From Calonectria ilicicola (taxonomy: Eukaryota; Ascomycota; Sordariomycetes; Hypocreales; Nectriaceae), in the NCBI GenBank assembly GCA_020809705.1, contig CP085825.1, positions 3,100,001 through 3,164,000 of the forward strand: a stretch of 64,000 nt of DNA, in the 5' to 3' direction. This document shows positions 56,937-64,000 of this stretch, piece after piece. The stretch's first letter is position 1; every line of letters starts with the position of its first letter. A model generated the notes under the pieces. That model saw nothing but the letters and a program-made list of their open reading frames with translations, was not told the DNA's origin and did not search any database. Made by a program: the position numbers and the translations under genes.

Positions 56937-57581
56937 ATGAACGCATACGCGCTTCTGTCTGCCCAGGGCTGGCGCGGCACTGGCCACTCGCTTCACAAGA
57001 CCGACGACTCAATTGGCCTGGCAAAACCCTTGCTGTTATCGCGCAAGGACAACACCCAAGGACTGGGCCAGAAACAGCACTTTACAAGTGACCAATGGTG
57101 GATGAATGCATTTGACGAACAACTGAAGGGACTCGACACTTCTCAAAAGGGCAAAGTTGTGCAGACTGTTACATCAGGCAAACTGAACTCCCTGGACAAG
57201 AACGCCGGAAAATACTCCGTGTACTCGTCCTTTGTTAGAGGAGGATTTCTGGAAGGGACGCTAGACAAACTTGAGATTAAGGATTCCTCTACAAGCACCG
57301 AGTCTTCCGAGGAAGATAATTCCGATGAGCCATCGAAAAAGTCCAACAGCGAATCAAAACCTACAAAGGAGACCAAAGAGGAGAGGAGAGCAAGAAAAGA
57401 ACTCAAGCGAAAACGAAAGGAAGAACGAGCGCGCGAGAAAGCAGCCAAACGAGAGCGAAAGAGTTTGAAGAAGTCGAAAAAATCTTCAACCGAATCGAGC
57501 GATGCGGACGACGAGAAGCGCCGAAGGCGAGCAAGAAAAGAAGAAAAGCGCAAACAAAGAAAGAAAGAGGCGGAGAAATGA
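56937..57581 (+). CDS. TMA23-like nucleolar G-patch protein
   Basis: Single exon, 214 residues. An N-terminal G-patch-like segment (residues 1-45: LLSAQGWRGTGHSLH and GLAKPLLLSRKDNTQGLGQK) is followed by QWWMNAFDEQLKGLDTS. This matches the order of yeast Tma23 (GW-x-G, PILVKHK-x-KGLG, WWERLFDGHLKNLD). SVYSSFVRGGFLEGTL follows. The C-terminal 95 residues are an extreme K/R/E/S repeat (KRKRKEERAREKAAKRERK), a nucleolar localisation type. Tma23 is a nucleolar ribosome-biogenesis factor. PinX1 (GNO1), another nucleolar G-patch protein, is an alternative but usually has a different central domain. The gene is tail-to-tail with THG1, about 115 bases apart. Confidence 0.8.
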   Translation: MNAYALLSAQGWRGTGHSLHKTDDSIGLAKPLLLSRKDNTQGLGQKQHFTSDQWWMNAFDEQLKGLDTSQKGKVVQTVTSGKLNSLDKNAGKYSVYSSFVRGGFLEGTLDKLEIKDSSTSTESSEEDNSDEPSKKSNSESKPTKETKEERRARKELKRKRKEERAREKAAKRERKSLKKSKKSSTESSDADDEKRRRRARKEEKRKQRKKEAEK

Positions 57582-57695
57582 TGGACCACGCAAACATAAA
57601 AACATAAAAGAGCAGCGCATTCGTATTGTGAAGGCATAATCAAGGCGTTTTGGGTAAATAGCATTCTTGAATGATACCCCCGTTTAGACGGTTAT

Positions 57696-58929
57696 TCATA
57701 TCTCTTTTGGGACCTTGCCAGGCTTCCCTGTCAAAATCCACGGTCTCCTGTCCCAAAAGTCATCCTTGATGATGTCCATGTGCTCTACGACAATCCGCGC
57801 TTTGGCTCTTCGCTTCTTGTCCTTCTCCGTTTGCGTCTTGGACTGCTGGACTGGTTCCGCTACTGAGTCGATTGTTTGCGAAACATTGTGGCTGTCGGGA
57901 TCAACAAGCTCATACTACTCCTGTCAGCTTCGCCTTTGAGGATGAGAAAGAACTTGCATACATCACGGAACACGACGCTGCCCTTTTTATAAATCTCCGG
58001 TTCATTGTTGTAATTAATGGAGAAACGGGAAAATAGAATTTCGTTCTTGTCTGCAGACAAGGTGCCCTAGGGGGATTAATTAGTGTGGTTCCGAATGGAT
58101 GCAAGCAAAGCTCTCACTGCAAGAGTTTTCTCTGCCTCCTTGTTGTCTAGTCCTCCCAATTGAATCAACGACCAAAACGTTGTATTATATAAGTTATTGA
58201 TGTGACCTTCATTGTTAGCTTTGGTGTATCAAAAGATATAACATGTCTTACAATCTACTTGTCGCCAGCTCATGTAATCACGGAGATTCTGAACGCTAGG
58301 GTAACAGACAGCTCGACCATCAAAAGAAGGAAGAGGAGGAGAGAGAGGCGTGTCAGGAAAGTGGGCCGACCAAGAGTAGATATAATTCGATGTAAAGGTC
58401 GAAACAACTGTACTGACAAGTTTGCTTGAGTGATGTTAGTGATGGACCTATAACACTCATTCACGAGGGCTTGCCTGGATCTTCTCTCAAATAATTCGCA
58501 AGACTTGTGGAAAACAAAGCTAAAATAGGGTCAATACCGAGAACCTAACATAGCAAAAAAAGGATTATGACCTATATTCATCGCTTACACCATATGCAAT
58601 GGTGATTTCAGGAATCTCAGCTACAACGGCTTTGGCTGCTGTGTTCATGAGATCCAAGGCTCGGCGGTCATTTGGCTTCTCGAAGCTATACTTGGCACAC
58701 ATTCTTCTCACTGTCAGATCAAAAAAAAACTCAAAAGTAATTTGAAAATGGAACATTGGTTTACTTTGTAAAGCCCCGGCCATCTATTCGGATAACAATC
58801 CAAGTATTGGGAAGCAGCGCATCGGATGTCTCGAAATTACGGACATACTCGAATCTTGGATCATATTAGACTTAAATAGCAGAAAGGGGAATCCAACGCC
58901 AAGTTAGAAACTCACTTGGAATTCGCCAT
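57696..58929 (-). CDS. thg1: tRNA(His) guanylyltransferase
   Basis: Eight exons on the minus strand: 58929-58916, 58854-58765, 58703-58572, 58519-58475, 58424-58252, 58206-58118, 58066-57962, 57914-57696; 288 residues. The protein reads [22 protein letters not shown] (first metal Asp), [28 protein letters not shown] (second metal site), [38 protein letters not shown], then a basic tail with [15 protein letters not shown]. These are the known Thg1 motifs in order. The enzyme adds G-1 to the 5' end of tRNA-His in a 3'-5' polymerisation, essential for recognition by HisRS. Intron 4 (58474-58425) starts GC, not GT; the frame requires it. The gene is divergent from SWD1. Confidence 0.9.
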
Positions 58930-59267
58930 GTTTGGGATCCTAGACGCCGTGAGCAAAGAAAAAACAGTGATGGCGGGGGTAAGTGTGTGTGACTGTTTCT
59001 GATGTAGAGGGGCAATGTGGGAATTGTTAGTGCAACTCAGGCGACTGGGAGTCGGAACATGCGCTTGGACCACGCGAGAGCTAACTGCACACCGGGGGCG
59101 TTTGTGTGAGCGCGCTGGTGGAGCTCAGCCTTGCAGATCAAAGTTCGGCCTCCAACGCGGCTGAGGCTTGCATTTTTGGAGTTCGATTGCCTCACCCCCT
59201 CCATCTTTGATGGAGCGCGACGTGCCCAACCGCCAACATACATCACAGGGTCGCGCATCGTGTCACC
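58930..59267. other. Divergent promoter between THG1 and SWD1
   Basis: 338-bp bidirectional upstream region. No separate gene; the minus-strand frame at 59037-59819 is mostly antisense to SWD1. Confidence 0.6.
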
Positions 59268-60724
59268 ATGAATCTTCTGCTGTCGGACGACTACCTGCTT
59301 CAGGATTACCCTGAAGTCATCACAAACACGATCCGATCTGGCCATGCGACGACCCTGCGCTTCAACCGCAAGGGCGACTACCTTGCCTCCGGCCGAGTTG
59401 ATGGAACCGTCGTGGTGTGGGATCTCGAGACCATGGGCGTGGCGAGGAAACTGAGAGGTCATAATAAGAGCATTACGTTTCTGAGCTGGTCCAGATGTGG
59501 GCAGTACCTGCTCTCGACCTGCCAGGGCTGGAAGGCCATCCTTTGGGATCTCCAAGATGGCAAGAGGTTGCGCGAGGTGCGGTTTCGCGCCCCGGCTTAC
59601 ATGGCTGAGCTTCATCCGTGGGACCAGTGAGTGAAATGGAAGACTTGGTGAATGCGGTGTGCTGACGGGAAATAAGCCTTCGATTCGTCGCCGCGCTCTT
59701 TGAAGAGCAACCTGTGGTAGTCGACATGACCGAACCCGTTGACGTGAAACATATCCTCCCCTCCGCGCCGAAGAGATCAAATGCCAATGCAGATGCTGCA
59801 TTGAAGGAGAAACAGGCAAAAGAAGATGCGAAGCAGATGACCACCTCTGTGATCTGGACCATCACCGGAGATCACATCCTCGCCGGCACAAACAAGGGTC
59901 GTGTCAATGTTGTTGATGCAAAGTCCTGCAATATCATATATTCGGACAAGGTTTGCTCAGGTGTTATTACGACAATGCGAACTACACAATCAGGCCGAGA
60001 GCTGCTTGTCAACTCGCAAGACCGCATCATACGTTCATTTCGAATACCTAATCTATCCGCCGAAAACCTGGATCTGGATACGTTGCAAATTCCTTTAGAG
60101 AATAAGTTCCAAGATGTAGTAAATAAACTGTCTTGGAACCATGTTACGTTCAGTTCAACTGGAGAGTATGTGGCAGCGTCGACATATAATAATCACGAAA
60201 TATATGTTTGGGAAAGCAAACATGGCAGTCTTGTCCGCATCCTTAAGGAGCCAAAGGAAGAGCATGGAGTTGTGGACTGGCATCCAACCCGCCCGCTATT
60301 GGCGGAATGTGGATTGGAAACGGGGCGAATATACATATGGTCGGTAACCAGCCCACAGAAGTGGTCAGCACTGGCGCCCGATTTTGCAGAGGTCGAGGAG
60401 AATGTGGAATACATCGAGCGGGAGGACGAGTTCGACATCTATGCGCAAGAGGAGATTCATAGGCGACGACTTGACGCGGAGGATGAAGATGTTGACGTCT
60501 TAACCATTGATCCTTCCAAGGCTCTTGATGATGGCGATAGCTTCCAGATGCCAATTCTTTTCAACCTTGGCGAAAGCGATAGCGAGGACGAGTTTATCGC
60601 CGTATCCACTGGAACCATGAGGCGTAGAAGTCCAGGGGAGGGTCAGGACGATTTAGATGAGGCTGCCGAGAAAGTGGCAACCAAGAAGACCACGGGGAAG
60701 GGAACAAGGAGCAGGAAGCGATAA
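59268..60724 (+). CDS. swd1: SWD1/RBBP5, WD40 subunit of the COMPASS H3K4 methyltransferase complex
   Basis: Two exons, 59268-59626 and 59677-60724 (50-nt GTGAGT...ATAAG intron), give 468 residues. The N-terminus MNLLLSDDYLLQDYPEVI is typical of RbBP5/Swd1. WD repeats follow: ATTLRFNRKGDYLASGRVDGTVVVWDLET, SITFLSWSRCGQYLLSTCQGWKAILWDL, EYVAASTYNNHEIYVWE, and HGVVDWHPTRPLLAECGLETGRIYIWS. After the propeller comes the conserved acidic AEVEENVEYIEREDEFD segment, which in RbBP5 binds the ASH2L/SET module, then a charged tail with SDSEDEFIAVS. The protein is a core scaffold of Set1/COMPASS, which methylates H3K4 at active promoters. The splice junction reads HPWDHLRFVAALFEE. Confidence 0.93.
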
Positions 60725-61741
60725 GAAAATGGCGCCAAATAATTGGACAAAGCTGTCGGAGCTGTTGGAGCCAAAAGGACAGGTGAATGAATGGAGCTAT
60801 GTTAGCTAGTTAGCGTCGCAATTAGCCAGTCGCGCATTGCACTGACGCGGCGGTGGTTCGCATAATGAATAAGACCAGTGGTCGCATTGCGATGCGACAA
60901 AGCGTTATTGTTTCGTCTGGGCGGAATCAGGGTTGCTGCATGTGGCCAGTGTCGTAAAAACCTTTTCCAGTGCACATTCATTGGTAGGCATTGCGTGTTG
61001 GAACAGGGATTTGAGTCATCGGCGTGCCGTACAGCCCACCCGCGCTGGGAGATTAGGAAGTACCAGTACTTGACTCGCGTGATAAGACCAGGGGGGGACA
61101 GAAAAATCAGCGCGAAACTGTCGCGTATTTTGCAGGGGTTGTACCAGATCACTGTTTTAGTCAGCACGTGAGAGCGTGCTCGAAAAGTCTTAGATACTTA
61201 GCCACGTTGCAGCCTGAGGCACCATTTATGTAGCTGTAGGGAGGTCCTGGTTTCCAAATGTGGCTTAGTGCCATCGCTGTCCGCCAGCCGCCTCAAGTCC
61301 AGAATCTTTCAGGCTTCCTCCGACCCTCTCGCCTTAACCACGACAAAACTTTGCCCCCAGCACAAAGTCATCACCACGCGCGTCGGGCATCGCGCGCAAC
61401 GTCTCGAAGCACATCTCCGACCGATATACGACGAGCGTCCGGCGCGACTTTCGATCTTTCGCGACTTTCGAGGTGGCGGCGACGGGGGAGACCAGCCTGA
61501 GGTTCTCCTGGGCCGTGGGCCAGGACAGGCGTTGCCGCTGAGCGCCATCCATAATTCGCCTTTGACGGCTTTTACCATCGATTTAGCGACTTGTTGCGAT
61601 ATAGAATTTGCCTTTTCGCACTCCCTTCTAATTTTTTCGACTTTTCGCGCTTCGCTGCGTGTTGGCGCGCGTCTTGACCTACGCTCTCGCTTTTCGCTCC
61701 TTTTTTTCACCTCCACGTCAAACTTAGCACCAACTGCCACC
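60725..61741. other. 1.0-kb intergenic: SWD1 3' end and RPB1 promoter/5' leader
   Basis: A GATA-type motif lies at 61080-61091, and a shortened version GAATAAGACCAG at 60866-60877. Two overlapping frames of 97 and 121 codons on opposite strands (60802-61171) are compositional. An open frame runs from 61268 into RPB1 in the same phase but has no ATG before 61742. Confidence 0.5.
61080..61091 (+). promoter_or_regulatory. Extended GATA-type motif TGATAAGACCAG upstream of RPB1
   Basis: The 12-mer TGATAAGACCAG preceded by CTCGCG, 650 bases upstream of the RPB1 ATG. Identical to the site at 56791. A related AGATAAGACCAG is at 44134 and GAATAAGACCAG at 60866. GATA-factor core TGATAA; function is inference. 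Confidence 0.35.
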
Positions 61742-64000
61742 ATGACAAACCTCTACTTCACCCACTCGAGCGCTCCGCTCAAAACCGTGGAAGAGATTCA
61801 GTTCGGCTTGATGTCCCCTGAGGAGATCAAGAATATGAGTGTCTGCCACATTCTCTACCCCGAGACGATGGAGGAGAACAAGGTCAAACCACGCGATGGT
61901 GGTCTTAACGACCCTCTCCTAGGCTCCATCGATCGCCAGTTCAGATGTAAGACCTGTACACAGGCCATGGGCGAGTGCCCGGGTCATTTTGGTCACATTG
62001 AACTCGCGAAACCCGTCTACCACCCTGGCTTCATCAAGAAGGTCAAGAAGATCCTGGAGATTGTCTGCCACAACTGCAGCAAGGTGTTGGCCGATAAAGT
62101 TGGTCTACTCACTCCATGAAGCTCAATGGCCTATTGGATGCTAACAAAATTTCTCAGAGCGATCCCGAATTTGCTGCTGCTATTGGCACACGAGACCCCA
62201 AGGTTCGCTTCAGCCGCGTATGGGAAGTATGCAAGAAGAAGCGCAGATGCGAGAACGAAGACAGGAACGAGAAGAACAAGGAGGAGGAATACGCCCCAGG
62301 GATGAAGCCTGCCCAAGTCGAGAACCACGGCGGCTGCGGTAACGTGCAACCCAATGTCCGTCAGGCAGCCCTCCAGCTCAAGGCAGCTTTCGATGTTGCC
62401 CAGGAAGACGGCGCGAAGCGACGAGAGACCACTCCTATCACACCCGAGATGGCTCACAACATTCTGCGAAGAATTACCGAGGCCGACCTCGTCAACATGG
62501 GTCTTAACTCGGACTACGCTCGACCCGAGTGGATGATTCTCACCGTACTTCCGGTGCCTCCACCTCCCGTCAGACCCAGTATCTCGATGGATGGTACTAG
62601 TACCGGTATGCGTAACGAAGATGATTTGACCTACAAGCTTGGCGATATTATCCGTGCCAACGGTAATGTCAAGCAGGCTATTCGCGAAGGATCTCCCGCA
62701 CACATCGCTAGGGACTTTGAGGAGTTGCTTCAATACCACGTAGCCACCTACATGGACAATGACATTGCTGGTCAGCCACGTGCGCTGCAGAAGAGTGGAC
62801 GTCCCGTCAAGGCCATCCGAGCCCGTCTAAAGGGTAAGGAAGGTCGTCTCCGAGGCAACTTGATGGGAAAGCGAGTCGATTTCTCTGCTCGTACCGTCAT
62901 TACTGGTGATGCCAACCTTTCTCTTCACGAGGTCGGTGTTCCTCGCAGTATTGCCAGAACTCTGACTTATCCTGAAACTGTCACACCATACAACATTGGC
63001 AAACTGCATCAGCTTGTGGAAAACGGACCTAATGAACACCCTGGTGCCAAGTACGTTATCCGATCTGATGGTACACGAATTGATCTTCGACATCACAGAC
63101 GGGCGGCGCAGATTTCTCTGGAATATGGCTGGAAGGTTGAACGTCACTTGATGGATGGCGACTACATCATCTTTAATCGTCAGCCTTCGCTGCATAAGGA
63201 ATCCATGATGGGTCATCGCGTTCGCGTCATGCCTTACTCTACCTTCCGATTGAACCTGTCTGTCACATCTCCTTACAACGCCGATTTCGATGGTGATGAG
63301 ATGAACTTGCACGTTCCCCAGAGTGAGGAAACTCGCGCTGAAGTCAGAGAACTGTGCCTGGTGCCTTTGAATATTGTCTCGCCTCAAAAGAACGGTCCCC
63401 TCATGGGTATCGTCCAGGACAGTCTGGCAGGTGTCTACAAGCTTTGCCGACGTGATACTTTCTTAGATAAGACCCAAGTCATGAACTGCATGCTGTGGGT
63501 TCCTGGTTGGGATGGTGTTATTCCCCAGCCGGCCATCTTAAAGCCACGACCCCGATGGACTGGCAAGCAGCTTATTAGCATGGTTATCCCCAAAGAAGTG
63601 ACCTTGCACAGCGCGCCTGATGACAAGTCGCCCAACCCTCTTAGGGATGAGGGTCTTCTGATTCAGGCTGGTCATCTTATGTTTGGTCTCCTGACGAAGA
63701 AGTTTGTTGGTGCTGCTGCTGGTGGTATTGTCCATCTTTCCTACAACGAGCTGGGCCCAGATGGTGCCATGGCTTTCCTGAATGGTGTGCAGCAAACTGT
63801 GACCTACTGGCTGCTGCAAAACGGACACAGTATTGGTATTGGTGATACTATTCCTGATAAGGCCACTATTGAAAAGGTCCAGGTGCATATTGATGAGGAA
63901 AAGACTGAAGTTGCTCGACTCACAGCAATGGCTACTGCCAACGAGCTCGAAGCTCTCCCTGGTATGAATGTTCGTGCTACCTTCGAAAACAAGGTATCCA
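61742..64000 (+). CDS. rpb1: RNA polymerase II largest subunit RPB1, 5' part
   Basis: Exon 1 61742-62098 and exon 2 62158 to beyond the window end (59-nt intron GTTGGT...CTCAG, with branch-like CTAAC) give about 733 visible residues. The clamp-core zinc motifs [18 protein letters not shown] and CHNCSKVL (about residues 67-115) and the conserved [12 protein letters not shown] are present. [38 protein letters not shown] is the rudder/clamp-core region. The catalytic Mg-binding motif [15 protein letters not shown] sits at about residue 490, and [12 protein letters not shown] precedes it. The frame is open at the last base, so the trigger loop, bridge helix and CTD repeats lie outside. The ATG is preceded by CCACC, an optimal context. 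Confidence 0.98.

Noticed and set aside
60802..61171. Overlapping 121-codon (-) and 97-codon (+) frames upstream of RPB1
   Set aside because: The two frames overlap the same bases on opposite strands, lack recognisable motifs and lie in promoter DNA.
61268..61741. Possible N-terminal extension of RPB1 from 61268
   Set aside because: The frame is open but begins without ATG. RPB1 proteins start close to the first zinc motif, and the ATG at 61742 has an optimal context.
1..64000. CRISPR arrays, insertion sequences, integrated phage
   Set aside because: Spliced eukaryotic genes throughout. I saw no regularly spaced direct repeats or transposase frames.

Overview
The window is nuclear DNA of a filamentous ascomycete, most likely a Sordariomycete and probably of the order Hypocreales. 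The evidence is short GT-AG introns (about 45-110 nt) with CTAAC-like branch points, a type II tRNA-Ser with a 12-13 nt intron after position 37, and typical Pezizomycotina proteins: a Pil1/LSP1 eisosome protein, a KMT6-type EZH2 homologue and an Msb1/Mug8-domain protein. I cannot name the genus. Assignments come from reading translations and recalling protein families; no database search was possible.

Layout. 0-10 kb: the C-terminal part of a UTP17/NAN1-like rRNA-processing protein, a 2-oxoglutarate/Fe(II) dioxygenase, a tiny zinc-finger protein with a 9-nt first coding exon, a covalent-flavin (BBE-type) oxidoreductase, an uncharacterised helix-hairpin-helix protein and a DUF1479 protein. 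10-20 kb: a Bap31/Yet-type ER protein, two identical convergent tRNA-Ser(GCU) genes, the PRC2 histone methyltransferase KMT6 and an eisosome protein. 20-32 kb: the NAA38/Mak31 Lsm subunit of NatC, the RAD2/XPG nuclease, TFIIS, a membrane-anchored cysteine-synthase-like enzyme, two more tRNA-Ser(GCU) genes in tandem and an NDUFAF7-type methyltransferase. 31-43 kb: alanyl-tRNA synthetase with a possible mitochondrial leader, two small conserved proteins, the ERAD factor HRD3/SEL1L and uracil-DNA glycosylase. 43-48 kb: a 4.9-kb stretch without a recognisable gene. 48-64 kb: an Msb1-like polarity protein, a DUF726/TMCO4 hydrolase, a TMA23-like G-patch protein, tRNA-His guanylyltransferase (THG1), the COMPASS subunit SWD1, and the 5' part of RPB1, which runs off the window end.

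Function. This is a mainly housekeeping region: transcription (RPB1, TFIIS), chromatin (KMT6, SWD1), DNA repair (RAD2, UNG1), tRNA biology (AlaRS, THG1, four tRNA-Ser genes), ribosome biogenesis (UTP17, TMA23) and the ER (HRD3, Bap31). There is no operon-like organisation, secondary-metabolite cluster, CRISPR array or intact transposon. The most useful second looks are acid-free 5' in-frame extensions on AlaRS and UNG1 (possible dual mitochondrial/cytosolic products), the clustered identical tRNA-Ser genes, an in-frame GC-AG intron in THG1, an uncharacterised HhH protein, and a repeated extended GATA motif in intergenic DNA.
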